Shown piece by piece: positions 48,177 to 60,660 of a stretch of DNA of 64,000 bases. The DNA lies in contig JADQAV010000009.1 of assembly GCA_019775845.1 (NCBI GenBank), positions 62,001 through 126,000 on the forward strand. Reading direction: 5' to 3'. Numbering within the stretch: position 1 is the stretch's first letter; each line of letters opens with the position of its first letter. The translations under genes were made by a program, and so were the position numbers. The DNA is from Myrmaecium sp. VS I D KN 1. Its lineage: Eukaryota > Ascomycota > Dothideomycetes > Valsariales > Valsariaceae. Under the pieces are notes generated by a model. That model was not told the origin of the DNA and ran no database searches. It worked only from the letters and a program-made list of their open reading frames with translations.

Positions 48177-49452
48177 GCGGGGTCCCCAACTAGTTCCCCA
48201 GGGCAGCACACATGCGGATTCTTTGCCCGGATAGAGATCCTTTGCGCATCCGCCGGAGTAGTGGAGGGCGAATGCTTATCAGATCGGGAGCGGAGTGTGA
48301 ATATGTTGGTTGGCGACGACGGAGGGGGTGGGTTGGCGCTGTCTTGGCGAGGCGAGGCGATCTGTTTGTTTGCCTGAAATAGCTAGCGGTCCGCAACATG
48401 TTTACACAATGTGAGGAAGCATTGCCATGATGGGATAGATATGCGTGACGGGTAGCATTGGATGTGTGGGGTGAATGGTGGTAGTATGGGGGAAGTGGGA
48501 TTGGGAGTGCGAGGTTGCACCTGTGTTCTCCCCGAGGACGCAGGCAAATCGGTGCGTCCGCAGTCGGAGAGCTGGAGAGGTGCTGGCTTTCATGTGACCG
48601 GCCACCGGAGCCGGACGCGGGTCAACCTGCCCACGTCGCACGTCGCACTTCGTCCCGGAACCGTCCAGGGCAGCGGCTGAGTCAGCCAAACTCTTAGTCA
48701 AGGGAAACGTCGGCCGGGCGGCGGATGACCGCGAGCAATTGGCAATGCGCCCCGACGAACGGGCGGGACAGTCCTTTCCCGACCAATCAGAACGATCCAT
48801 TCCTTATCTCTCTGGACCCTGTTCCGCCCTCCGCCCCCCCCCCCGCCGCCGCCGACGGCCAGGACGACGAAAAAAAATTAATTGTATGTGTGAGAAGGGC
48901 TTTCTGCTTCGTCCGCTGGGTGTGATTTTACCACCACCACTACCACCCACTCACCCGGCCGCTGGTCGTCCCAGTCGTCCCATCGTCGATTGGCGGGCGG
49001 GGGGCTGTGGCAGGACGATGTCGGAGCCGCGAAGCGCCAAATCGGTCCCGAGTTCTGTTCCGAAAGGAAGGTCTGCCTGAGCGTGTCCGGAGCGATTCGC
49101 GTGAAATACTACCTACGTACCTACTCCTACATGCTGTACATAGTAGTAGATGTTGCCTGAGCTACGGAGCACACACACACACCCTGACGTCCGTCCCGCT
49201 TGACCCGCACTCGCCCGGTTGTTGGTCGCTCGCCCGTCCTCCTCCTCCTCCTCCTCCATAATAAATTCCCTCGCCCACCGCCCTCCCCTCTCCCCCTCCC
49301 CCTCCTTCTTCTTCTCCTCCTTCTCTTCACACACACCTCTCTGCCCTCCTCACCCGGTCCTCTTCTCCCCAGACACTCGGCTCTCCAACTCTCTCCACCA
49401 CTCCACATCCATCCCATTCGCATCTCGACCTTCATACCCCGCCACCGTCACC
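48177..49452. other. gdhA promoter region
   Basis: About 1.3 kb between the AKR stop and gdhA. It carries ACCAATCAG at 48781-48789 (CCAAT-box type), TACCTA motifs at 49110-49126, an AC run and a long pyrimidine-rich leader from about 49235 to 49400 just before the start codon, typical of strongly expressed fungal genes. Confidence 0.6.
48781..48789 (+). promoter_or_regulatory. CCAAT box upstream of gdhA
   Basis: ACCAATCAG fits the CCAAT-binding-complex site CCAATCA, about 670 bp before the gdhA start. CCAAT regulation of gdhA is known in Aspergillus nidulans; here it is inferred from the motif only. Confidence 0.35.
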
Positions 49453-50899
49453 ATGTCTAACCTTCCCCACGAGCCCGAGTTCCAGCAGGCCTACAACGGT
49501 GAGTCATGACATGCCATACCCTCCCCCTCCCATTGACCACCATTCGCCATGGGCAAGGCCGGTTGCTGATTCTCCTGTGCCCGCAGAGCTTGTCTCGACC
49601 CTGGAGGCCTCCACCATCTTCCAGAAGAACCCCGAGTACAGGCGTGCCCTCCAGGTCGCCTCCGTCCCCGAGCGTGTCATCCAGTTCCGCGTGGTCTGGG
49701 AGAACGACAAGGGCGAGGTCCAGGTCAACCGCGGCTTCCGCGTCCAGTTCAACTCCGCCCTCGGCCCCTACAAGGGCGGCCTCCGCTTCCACCCCACCGT
49801 CAACCTCTCCATCCTCAAGTTCTTGGGCTTCGAGCAGATCTTCAAGAATGCCCTGACCGGCCTCAACATGGGCGGTGGCAAGGGTGGCTCCGACTTCGAC
49901 CCCAAGGGCAAGTCCGACTCCGAGATCCGCCGGTTCTGCGTCGCCTTCATGCGCGAGCTCAGCAAGCACATCGGCGCCGACACCGACGTGCCCGCCGGTG
50001 ACATTGGTGTCGGTGGCCGCGAGGTTGGCTACATGTTCGGTGCCTACCGCATGGCCCGCAACCGGTGGGAGGGTGTCCTGACCGGCAAGGGTGGCAGCTG
50101 GGGTGGTTCCCTCATCCGCCCCGAGGCCACCGGTTACGGTCTGGTCTACTACGTCGAGCACATGATCGCCTACGCCTCCGGCGGCAAGGAGTCCTTCAAG
50201 GGCAAGCGCGTGGCCATCTCCGGCTCCGGCAACGTCGCCCAGTACGCCGCCCTCAAGGTCATCGAGCTCGGCGGTACCGTCGTCTCGCTGTCCGACAGCA
50301 AGGGCTCCGTCATCGCCACGGACGAGACCGGCTTCACCCCCGACATGATCGAGAGCATCGCCCAGCTCAAGCTCGACCGCAAGTCGCTCGCCGAGCACGA
50401 CAACAAGCACTTCCAGTACCTCGACGGCGCCCGCCCCTGGAAGCACGTCGGCAAGGTCGACGTCGCCCTCCCCTCCGCGACCCAGAACGAGGTCTCCGGC
50501 GACGAGGCCGAGGCCCTCATCGCTGCCGGCTGCAAGTTCATCGCCGAGGGCTCCAACATGGGCTGCACCCAGGAGGCCATCGACATCTTCGAGGCGCACC
50601 GCCGCGAGAAGAAGGGCGAGGCCATCTGGTACGCGCCCGGCAAGGCGGCCAACGCCGGCGGCGTCGCCGTCTCCGGCTTGGAGATGGCCCAGAACTCGGC
50701 CCGCGTCCGGTGGACGGCCGAGGAGGTCGACCAGCGCCTCAAGGTCATCATGAAGGACTGCTTCGACAACTGCTTGGAGACCGCCAAGGAGTACATCACC
50801 CCCGCTGAGGGTGAGTTCCCCAGCCTCGTCGGTGGCGCCAACGTGGCTGGCTTCAAGAAGGTCGCTCAGGCCATGCGTGACCAGGGTGACTTCTGGTGA
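49453..50899 (+). CDS. gdhA: NADP-specific glutamate dehydrogenase
   Basis: Makes glutamate from 2-oxoglutarate and ammonium with NADPH; the main ammonium-assimilating enzyme of the cytosol. Exons 49453-49498 and 49587-50899, one 88-nt intron after codon 15, 452 residues. The catalytic lysine is Lys114 in [32 protein letters not shown] and the Rossmann motif [13 protein letters not shown] near residue 230 are intact. The C-terminus [15 protein letters not shown] matches the hexameric fungal enzyme. Codon use is strongly C-ending, as expected for high expression, which also leaves a long open frame on the opposite strand. I see no second intron. Confidence 0.97.
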
Positions 50900-51869
50900 A
50901 TTATCCGAATACTCAGAAGCCTCACCAAAAGAGAACACAAATAAAAGAAAAAAAGATTTTGGGCAAAAAAAAAAAGAGATGGGATTGGATGGTTGGTTCG
51001 GTGGTTGTTTTTTCTTCCCATTATTATGATGATGATGATGATGAATTATCTTCCACGCTGAGTAAGCAGTCAGCAAAGCAAGCGGCTGCTTTGGGAAAGA
51101 AGAAGAATCCGGATATGGGTTTCTTTCCTCCTTTTCTTATCTTTTTCATTGTATATAGATTTTTTCTTACAGATCAAACATTTTTCTTCGTAAGCTCAGC
51201 TCTTCTCTCGCGCCTGCCATACTTCCTTCCTTCCTTCTTCTTTTGGTGTTCTACCGTCTGTTGCAGGTGTGATGACCGATATAATTCACTGTACATGCCC
51301 ACCGAGAGGAAGGGGGATCAAAAATGCCTGCGATCAAAGAAAAAGAAGAACGCTGACGTCCGTCCGTTCATCTTCCTTCCGCTCTGGTCCGCATGGCAGG
51401 GCAGTACGGCGAGGTACTAGGTACTACTTCTCCCGCCTGCCCTGGTTGTTGGTCGATGGAGGGAGGGAGCGAGTCTGGGTATCCGTACGGTACTTACTGT
51501 GAGCGGTAGCTTCTTTCAGCTCCTTCTTCCTCTTTCTCGACTTTCGGCCTCTTCCTCCTTCTTGTGGACGTATCAGGGTCCTTGTTCTTTGCTTTCATGT
51601 TCATGTCCATGTCCATGTCGCATGCTTCCATGCCGTTCCTTTCCCTTCTCTTTTCCTTGGTGTTAATTGATATGTGCTGCCTACATACCTACTGTACTGG
51701 TAGGTACCTACCTATCACTTAACTTCCAGGTCTAGCTACGTGCCCTCTTTCCTCCTTCTTACCTGATCAGCAAGCGGAATTGGACGAGCTTTTGGTTTTC
51801 TAGGATTTGGCCAAGTAGTCTGCCTCAGCCTCGTGAGGGGTAGGTGATAAGGTAGCAGTGATGGAATGA

Positions 51870-51918
<49 letters not shown>

Positions 51919-54302
51919 GGCTTCGCATAGCATGGGATTCAACAATGGGACGTGAGAGTGCGCGTTATAGTGAGTGGCCAGTCGGTCGATCGGTCGGATA
52001 ATACAGTACAGTAGGTACGGTCAGGTAAGTAGGTTAATAGGTACTGTAGGTGCATCTATAGCACCGCTCCACTCCCTATCAACTCCCCTCCCCCTTACCC
52101 CTCTCCTCTTCACCTACCCCGGTCTGTCAGTGCGACGATCTCCAACCAACCGATGTGGACAGTTCATCCGCTAGGACGGTTTTGTACCTTGCTGCCCCTC
52201 CTTCCGTCCATCCTTCCCTTCCCTCCCTACCCTTCCGTCCCTCCCTCCCGCTAGCTAGCTAGCTAGCCGCCGGCCCGTTGCTGTACTGTATGTACTGTGC
52301 CGCATCCGTGCAGACCGTTCGTTGGCGGATGGATGGTGAGGTGGGAGGGGAAGGGAGGAAAGAAATGGTAGGTAGTGATGAGTGACGTGATTGCACGTTC
52401 AATGCCATTCCCCAGCCGCCGTTGAAAGGGAAACACCTTGTCCAGGCTAGATCGTTCGACGGTGACGGCAACAGCAACGGCAACGGCACCGGCGATGGCG
52501 GCCGACAAGCACATGCTAGGAGTGCAAGGTACCGGGTCGTGGCGTTCGCTGTCAACTGTCACATTCTGGATCGGGTATCTGGGTGTGTGATATTGTCCGG
52601 GGGGGCCCTGCTTCTCGATAATCCGCCGTCGCGGATCCCGCCCTCCTCTTTCTTTTGTTTTTTCTTCCTCGTGCATGACCAGGAAAAAAATAATGAAGGA
52701 TGAAGGAATAATCTTAAATCGGTTGTCCAAACCAGCCAACCAGCTAACTCACCTATGATCGATCGCATTCTGGTGTTGTCTGTTAGTTTGGGAGGGGCAG
52801 GTAAGTTGTGCTATTTGATTGATTCCTTCTCTCTGCTAGGCTCGAGTGGAAGGCGAGGAAGGGGAGAGAGGGGGAGCTGGATCCAAAAAGATCAATCCAG
52901 ACTTGTTCATACGTACATCGATATGATAGATAGACTGCTGCTCGCCGGCTAGTAGCCGGCGATTCTAGCATCCAGCATCCAGCATCTGGCCGGGCATTTC
53001 GACTAGAACGACGCCGTGCATCATGCTGCATTTGTGCGGACGCGCTCCAATGGGATTTTGTCGATTGTTGGTTTCAATATCTTCGACTTCCCATGCGGGT
53101 GGAGAGAGTGAAGGAATGGAGGAGTGAAGGAGAGGAGGAGAAGAACCGCCTCGCGCCTTCCAAGACTAGCTGCATCGGCCATCCGTCATTTTCTTCGGGA
53201 AAACGGTTTCGCATGTGGTGACGTCGGAATTTTCACTTGTTCTTCATGCGTGTCCTTCTCCATCCGTACAGTTCACCGTCTGCACGTCGGAAGGGAGTCG
53301 TCGACGTTGACGTCCGGCTACTGCAGTCTCATCCACTCATTATGTATTCGGACCTTACAACATCTCCTGCTAACCTGCGCCCGGACCGGGGGGAAGAGCG
53401 GGATGGGAACCGGTGCCGTCGGGTGCAGTTGACGGCGGGTCCTTACTCGTCCCCCAACCGAACGGGTTCGGTCGGTTCGTCTCGAGGCTGAAGGAAGGAG
53501 TGTGGTGGCAGGTGCTGGTGGTGTGCCAGCCTGCCAACCTGCCAGCCTGGCTCAACACGTTAAAGTTAGCTCAAACACTTAGTTCGCCGTAACCGATTGG
53601 CCAACGAAACCTTGCCCCATCGCCAGCAACGACTACTGAAATACCTAATGCATTCCCACTGTACCTAGATATGTCGGTATGTATAGGTATGTAGGTTCCT
53701 GCTTCCCTCCGATGCGCGCGGCCGGCTTTGCTTTTCTCGGTCCGGTCTGCATGCGTGAGATGCCCTGGAATGCGCCGACCCGACGGGCGTGACTGCGGTG
53801 GATCAGGAAAAGAAGCTTTCAAGATTTGGCTTTATCCCCGCCGGGTGGTGTCACTGGTGGTGGTCGGTCAAGGTAGGTCGGTACTGTAGGTCGTAGTTGT
53901 CGTCACTGCTGCCCGTGGGCCTAGGAGTAGGGTGTGTCCTTCCTTCCTGCTGTATAAGGTAGGTAAGGTTTTGTATGGAGTACTATGTCAGTAGCACGGT
54001 CAAAGTATATATTAACGACAGATATCCACCACCCCGACGCACTCTCTTTTTTTCTCGTCCTCCTCTTCCCCCTTGTTCGTCCCATCATCCCATTTGCATC
54101 TGCATCTCCACGACGTCCTTCGGACCTTCCTCGCAAGCACTAGCTTGACCCCTGCACCTTGATATATTCGATCGTCTTGATATCGTCGCCCGGGTTGTTT
54201 GTCAATCTCCAACTCAAACTCACATAACGGGTTACGGGAAACGCCTCGGGTAAACGGTTGCTGCAGTGTACCTCCACAACTCCCACCTCCCCCTGTTCTG
54301 CC
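50900..54302. other. Long intergenic region with microsatellites
   Basis: About 3.4 kb. It contains the gdhA 3' UTR, a GAT microsatellite (51870-51918), a CTAG run (52250-52267) and many TACCTA/TAGGTA motifs (51690-51715, 52008-52045, 53640-53690, 53865-53960). Short frames are not supported. Confidence 0.55.
51870..51918. repeat. GAT microsatellite
   Basis: About 16 perfect GAT units; intergenic. Confidence 0.92.
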
Positions 54303-54821
54303 ATGCCAGTCCCCACTCCCCCCGGCGACCACGACAAGTCGACGGGCACGACAGCCACGGCGACCACGGCGTCCACGACGGCCAGGACGACCACGACGGT
54401 CAGGACGACCACGACCACGACGACCGTGACGACCGCGACGACCACACCGAGGACAAACGGCGATTCAAGGAACAATGACACACCGAGGATAAATGGCACT
54501 GAGCCCCGCCTTACTATCCGCGAAGCGCTCGACATCGTCCGGGACAGCGAGGAGAGCGTGGACGAGACGACGGCCGCCTTCCTCGAGCGGCAACTGGACG
54601 CGCTCTGGAGGCGGCTTAACGCGCAGCCGAACAGCTACAACTTCACCCTGGAAGAGTTCTCGCTCTTCAACTTCTACCGGTCCCGCTTCCCGAACTCCGA
54701 GGTCGCCCGCCGGGCCATCGCGCGCTACTGGGACAACCTGCCCGACCCGGGTCCGAATGCGGCGCCTCCCACGCCCGGTTCCTCGGGAAGTAGTACGGAA
54801 CATACGGATAGTAGTACTTAA
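54303..54821 (+). CDS. Hypothetical small protein with Thr-rich N-terminus
   Basis: Single exon, 172 residues, ATG at 54303. Residues about 12-60 are Thr/Ala-rich and come from an imperfect ACGACC/ACCACG repeat. The second half is ordinary sequence that looks folded: RLTIREALDIVRDSEES, an amphipathic helix FLERQLDALWRRLNAQ, then FTLEEFSLFNFYRSRFP and RRAIARYWDNLP. There is no signal peptide. I recall similar short fungal proteins of unknown function but cannot name a domain. Confidence 0.6.
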   Translation: MPVPTPPGDHDKSTGTTATATTASTTARTTTTVRTTTTTTTVTTATTTPRTNGDSRNNDTPRINGTEPRLTIREALDIVRDSEESVDETTAAFLERQLDALWRRLNAQPNSYNFTLEEFSLFNFYRSRFPNSEVARRAIARYWDNLPDPGPNAAPPTPGSSGSSTEHTDSST

Positions 54822-55151
54822 GTCAAGTCAAATCTCAGTCCCAATCCGATGAGGTACTTACGCCTTCCTGTCTTGTCGGTAGTCAAGGTGCGCGCGGCGC
54901 CATGTTCCGCTTCGGGAAGTGCGAACGTCGACGCTAACTTCGTTTAAGTAGGTGACAAGACATACCGAGGTTTCCCGAGCTGCTTCACAGAACGAACGTT
55001 GTGCCGGCTGCTTTTCAACCCCAACAAGCCATTGAGCAACAGCTACTTTTCTAGAAGCCTTCCTTTATTAATTGATCTCTCTCTTTGACATATTCACAGA
55101 TCACTGGGCGGGCGATCCGTCGTCGTGTTTTCTTTTTCGTTTGTCACGAAG
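54822..55151. other. Short intergenic region
   Basis: About 330 bp between two plus-strand genes, probably 3' UTR and promoter. Nothing else seen. Confidence 0.6.
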
Positions 55152-57208
55152 ATGGCTTCCGCTGCGGAGAAGGGCTTATCGTTCGATGAAACTCATCATC
55201 ATCATCATGTCCCCAGCCCCGGGTTTTTCAAGCCTCGACGGGTATCCGTACGCATTTCTCACCTGTGTTTCACTTTAGCGGCAATTTTGCTTTTCATCGT
55301 CACCGGCTGGTCTCGCGAGGATGGGGCCGGGGACGGGCTGCTCACCAGGGAGGTGTCTGAGCCTGCTGCCGCATCGCCGCCGTTGGAGGTGATCGAGGTC
55401 ACCCCGCCGGTGTCGATCCCCGCGTCGGGAACGCGCCAGCAGACGTTAATGGAGCATTCTTTTGCGTATAGCTATGGGCAGCCTTTTATAGGTAAGTCGG
55501 AATTTTGTCTAATCATAGTGGGGTAAAGACCGACCGTATATGGAGAATCCTCACTGAATGCATGACAGGCATGTACATCCCGCCAGCCTGTGACTTCAAC
55601 CGAGTCGTCTTCAACTTCAGTGTTCTCTCTGCTGGACGACAGTACGACAGGCTCGGAATCATGTACTTCAATGATACGGAGATCTTCCGCACCTCCACCG
55701 CAGAACCGACCACGACCGGAATTCATTGGGAATATTTGAAAGACATGTCAAATTACCTTGCATTGTTCAAGCAGCCTCAGAAGATCATCTTTGACCTCGG
55801 CAACCTCATCAACGATGTGTACACCGCTCCGTTCAACTGCACCCTCACCGCGACTTTCTTTAGCGAAGCCGACACGCCGGAGCCAGCCGATGTCATCATC
55901 CCCGTATCCGCGCGCAAGTCCGCCTCGGACGAGCCCAGTGCCTTTAGCCTTCCTGACACCGCGGCCGTCAACAACCTTACGCTTCCACAGAACGTGCGCA
56001 AAGCGTTCTTCACGATTTCTGCGTGCGGGCAGTCGGCCGAGGAGTTCTGGTGGAACAATGTCCCTTCGTCAACGACGGAAACTTTCGACGGCACCACCTT
56101 GTACGGCTTCTCTCCGTTTCGCGAGGTTCAGCTGTACATCGACGGCACGCTTGCCGGCGTGGCGTGGCCCTTCCCCGTCATCTTCACCGGCGGCGTGGCG
56201 CCCGGCTTCTGGCGCCCGGTAGTGGGGATCGATGCGTTCGACTTGCGGGAGGACGAGATCGACATCACACCGTTTCTCCCATTGCTGTGCGATAACCAGG
56301 ACCATTCGTTCGAAATCCGGATTGCCGGTCTGGCGGTCAACGGGTCGCTGACCAGCACCGTTGGCTCCTATTGGGTGGTGACAGGAAAGATCTTTTTGTG
56401 GTTGGATGAAGAGGGCTCGGTGACTTCGGGGACGACACCGGTCATTCAGGCTCCGCCTCCTTCGATCTCACAGGCAATTACGGTGGGAACGAGTTCCAAT
56501 GGTACCAACATGACTCTCCAGTATGCCGTCCAGGCCAGTCGACAATTGTCTGTAGTTTCTATCGTCACGACCACCGCAGGGAACCGGACCGTGTCCTGGG
56601 ACCAGAATCTCAGCTTCCTCAACCGGGGCAACCTCACCGACCAAGGCAACGACCAGCTGAACGAGCAGCGCACCTCCGGCACCCATTCCGCCCCCGGATA
56701 CCGCAAGACGTACCGCTACCCGCTCTGGTGCTGGGCCGCGTATGCGACCGAGCCGACCAGCGGCAACTTCACTATCGATGCCGCCATCGACCGAGGCAAA
56801 TCCGTCCGGCAGATCGGCGACGGCGCGTTCTCCAACGGCCTCCATTCCCTCAACCTGGATGAGGATTCGTCAAACTTCATCGGCGCCGACATGACGACCC
56901 GGCAAAACGGCACGGCGACCTATCTCTCCGTCCCCTCCCAGTCGATCTCGTTCAGCTCGGGCGAGACAGCACAAGATCTCGTCTTCGCCGGCGTGCCCTC
57001 ATCTGAGGATGCTGGCGTCGTCGAGCTGTATCACCGCCATGTGCTCGCGCTGAATGGCTCGCTCGTCGAAGACGAGGAGACCCTCCGCGGACGTCGGGTC
57101 GAGACCGTTGTGGCCCAGGGCGGACACCCGCCTGCGGACTTCGTGCCGAGGGTGCGCGTCCATGATGTTTTAGGACGGGGACCGGCAGGGATGGCGGATG
57201 TAGTGTGA
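55152..57208 (+). CDS. PNGase A-type peptide N-glycanase (membrane-anchored)
   Basis: Member of the family of almond PNGase A, which removes N-glycans from glycopeptides. Exons 55152-55491 and 55569-57208, 77-nt intron, 659 residues. A short cytosolic N-terminus with five His in a row is followed by one membrane segment (about 35-53), making a type II anchor with the rest in the secretory pathway or outside. The family core shows FNFSVLSAGRQYDRLGIMYF, EIFRTSTAEPT and the later PGFWRPVVGIDAFD and WVVTGKIFLWLD. Many NxS/T sites are present. Catalytic residues of this family are not established well enough for me to mark. Confidence 0.85.
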
Positions 57209-57726
57209 TCGCTTTTCTGTTTCTGATTAATTCCTTTTCTTTCTTAGCGGTGTTATTGTGGTTTTTCTGGAGATGGAGTGGAGGAGAGAAATGAAGGCGT
57301 TTTTCTTTTCTTCAGCTTAACAGATGGATAGATTACATCACCTCACATCGTGCATGCTCGCATGCATCCGTCCTTGTCTGCTATTCTCTCTCCCTCTGTG
57401 AATTGGAAGCATGCACATGCCCTGCTGTGTCCCTTTTTATCCTGGCCAGTTGCCCCCAGTGCGGGGGTTACTTAGCGAGGCCCCTCCCCCGGAACTGCCT
57501 GAACCGGCGACCCGCTTCTCCACTTTCTTCTCCGCCTTTCCCCTCCTCGTCCTTCCTGCAGCTTCCCCTTCCCCCCGGCACGGGGGGAAGTGATAAGCTT
57601 GCAGAAGGATGGCATACCTTATGTTCCTCTTTACCGCTAATCCATTCTTCTTCCTTTCCTCCTTTCTTCTTTCCCTTCTTCTTCTCATCGAGTTTCGTCT
57701 TTCCCATTCTCCTACTCCTACGCCCC
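57209..57726. other. Intergenic region
   Basis: The 3' UTR of the PNGase-like gene and a strongly pyrimidine-rich leader (57500-57720) before the transporter start. Confidence 0.6.
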
Positions 57727-59465
57727 ATGCCCTCTCATCTCCCTTTCACCTACAATGATGATGTCGATCATGAAGAGGAGGACAAGGCTAGCTTGCTGAG
57801 CCTTGCTACCTTGGCCGCTGACGAGGGCGACGAGGATAAAGAGGATAATAGCCGACCTGCTACATCGTCATCTTCCTCCTCTTCTTCTTCTTCCTCCTCT
57901 CCGTCCTCGTTCTTACCGCTAGACAACCGAGGAAATGCTCGACCCTGCTGTGGACGCGGTCGGAGGAGTCGAGCCGCCCCCTTCGGCTTCCCCTTCGGCT
58001 TCAGCTCCGCCTGCAGCGGCTCCGCCTTCTGGACGCGCAACAAATCCGTCCTGCTCGTGCTGCTGAGCCAGCTGTTCGGCACGGCGATGAACGTGTTGAC
58101 GAGGGTGCTGGAGGTGGAGGGGAACGAGGGTACATCTCACTTTTCTGCTCCCGATTGTCTTTCCATCCGTGCTAAAAGGGAGATATATATCCAGGCCGCG
58201 GCTTCCATCCCTTCCAGATCCTCTTCGTCCGCATGGGCATCACCCTCGTCCTCGCCGCGCTGTACATGTGGTGGCGGCGGACGCCGGATTTCCCCTGGGG
58301 CGCGCGGGAGGTGCGCGGCTTGCTCGTGCTCCGTGGGATCGGGGGGTTTTTCGGGGTGTTTGGGATGTACTGTGAGTCTTCTCGTTCCAGCCACGCCCTG
58401 TAACCCCTGGTCTTCGTCGTCGTCGCTGACGAACTGGACCCCCCAGACTCACTGCTCTACCTCCCCCTCGCCGACGCAACCGTCATCACCTTCATGGCCC
58501 CCTCCCTCGCCTGCTGGGCCTGCAGCCTCCTCATCCACGAGCCCTTCACTCGCCCGGAGCGGATCGCCACCCTCATCTCCCTTCTCGGCATCATCCTCAT
58601 CGCCCGCCCCGTCTCCCTCTTCTTCCCTTCCTCCCCCAATTCCACCAACCTCCTCCCACCCCTAACCAACACCACCCTCCCCCCCGCCACCACCCCAGAC
58701 GCAAGCAACTACACCGCCGTCACCCCGACCCAACGCCTCACCGCCGTCGCCGTCGCCCTCCTCGGCGTCCTCGGCGCCGCCTGCGCCTACACGACCATCC
58801 GCTGCATCGGCCCGCGCGCCCACCCCCTGCTCTCCGTCAGCTACTTCGCCGCCTGGTGCACGCTCGTCAGCGGCGCCATGATGGCCCTGCTGCCGCGCGA
58901 CGAGGTCGGCGGCGGCTTCATGCTACCTGCGAGCGCCCGCGACTGGGCGTACCTCCTCGCCCTCGGCGGAGCCGGGTTCGTCATGCAGTTCCTCCTCGCC
59001 GCTGGGTTGGGTGGTGGTGGTGGTGGCGGCGATAGCCGCGCCAGCGGTAGCCGCGGTGGTGGAGGTGCAGGAGGTGCAGGAGGAGGAGGAGGAGGAGGAG
59101 GAGGAGGAGGAGGTGCAGGAGGAGGTGCAGGAAGAGCAAGCCCCGGCGGCCGCGCAACCCACATGCTGTACTCCCAGATGCTGTACGCGTTCGCGGCGGA
59201 TTGGCTGGTGTTCGGCGTCGCGCCTGCGCCGGTCAGCGTGCTGGGCGCGGCGCTGGTGCTGGGGGCGGGGGTGTGGGTTGCGCTGCGGAAGGAAGGTGGT
59301 GGTGAGGGGGGTAAGGTGGGTGGTGGGAGTGGGACAGTGGGGGTGGGGGATGAGGAGAGGGGGTTGATGGTGGATGATGTGGTGGGGGAGGGGGATGGGG
59401 ATGGGGAGGGGGCGGAGATGGAGATGGTGGAGAGGAGGTGGGGGGTTGGTGGGGGGGCAGGGTGA
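57727..59465 (+). CDS. DMT/EamA (SLC35-like) membrane transporter
   Basis: Multi-pass transporter of the drug/metabolite superfamily. Exons 57727-58129, 58195-58371 and 58447-59465, introns 65 and 75 nt, 532 residues. An acidic, Ser-rich cytosolic N-terminus of about 95 residues precedes roughly ten hydrophobic helices, with the two EamA repeats: FHPFQILFVRMGITLVLAAL, then YLPLADATVITFMAPSLACW and RIATLISLLGIILIARPVSL. A Gly-rich insertion of about 50 residues (380-430) interrupts the second half between membrane segments. The C-terminus is Gly/Glu/Asp-rich. The substrate is unknown; fungal relatives include vacuolar and Golgi transporters. Confidence 0.87.
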
Positions 59466-59991
59466 GGGTGTGAGAAGTTCTTGTTGTTCGGTTTTTTTTC
59501 CCCTTCCCCTTGGAGTCTGGGGGCGCTTCGGAGCAGAGAGAGGTGAAGAGTTCTTATCTTCTTCCTCCCTCTATCTATGTGACGGATACTGATGACGATG
59601 ATGACGACGAAGAAGAAGAAAAGAAGAGAAGAAGAAGAGAAAGGGAGGGTAACTTCATCCCTCTCCCTGGACCGAAGAATTCACCGTATCAATACAGAGT
59701 ATCACCTTTCGGATCCCTCCTCCGTTCTTCCTCCTTCCCCCTTCAGCTGGAGGCGCGAGAGCCTGTATCAACCTGGCGTGTCTTGACGGCTTACCTACCT
59801 AACTAACCTACTTACCCTGACCCACTTGTCTACCCATCTACCCCTCGACAAATCCGATTGTACTTAGTAAAAAAGGAAACGGGAAAACGAAAATCTCTTC
59901 GTTCTCGTCGCCATCGCGGTGAACTATGGTGAGGGATGTGTGGCTCAGATTGGATGGATCGCTGGATGAGGATTTAGAGGAGAAGAAGAGT

Positions 59992-60057
<66 letters not shown>

Positions 60058-60660
60058 AGAAGAAGAGTGAGATGAAGAAAGAAGCAGAGAGGTATTTAGA
60101 ACGATAGCTACCCCAGCCTTAAGCCCTCTCTCTCCCTGCCTCTTCCCTTTTCCCTTCATTTTCCGACGCCTATCGCCACCCTATTTCCTGAGGAAGAAAG
60201 GCAAAAATTCCTAATAACAAAAAAAACTAGATGATGTATATTTCCCCTTCTCCCCCTCCACCCCCCACCTCCAAAAATCTCAAGATGAAGTAAAAGATGA
60301 AGAAGAGAAAGAAGGAAGACCAAGACCGGAGGGTGGGATAGAAAGGAAGAAAATAAAAGAAAAGAAGAAGAAAACGTAATGTACAGAATGCCGCTCCATG
60401 TAAATGCTGCCCACATACGGGAGAAGAGAAAGAAGAAAGGAGAAAGATCAAAAAGGGGGAAGAGAAGAGAAGGGAAGAAAGGACAGAGGAAGGAGAAAAG
60501 GGAAAAGAGGAGGTCATAAGATGCTCCCTCTTTCTCCCCTTTTCTTTATCTCCTTTCCCTCACTTTTCTTTCCTTGGTACAACGTCACAATGCTCAAATC
60601 ACATCTCGCGTGGTCCATCCACGACGGATCGACCACAAGATGTCGACTTCTCCTGCTTTT
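59466..60660. other. Convergent intergenic region with simple repeats
   Basis: About 1.2 kb between the stops of the transporter and the Zn2Cys6 fusion gene. It holds a TACCTACC motif near 59791, a TA/TG microsatellite (59991-60055) and long purine-rich runs (60280-60515). No coding signal. Confidence 0.6.
59991..60055. repeat. Compound TA/TG microsatellite
   Basis: A run of TA units followed directly by a run of about 18 TG units. Confidence 0.92.

Noticed and set aside
49457-51076. 539-codon open frame antisense to gdhA
   Set aside because: It mirrors the strongly C-ending codon use of gdhA and consists of Leu/Gly/Ala/Val/Asp-rich text without motifs. Antisense frames over glutamate dehydrogenase genes are a known composition effect.
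57403-57726. N-terminal extension of the DMT transporter by about 108 residues
   Set aside because: The extra frame is a translated pyrimidine-rich leader (Ser/Phe/Pro/Leu runs) upstream of the ATG at 57727.
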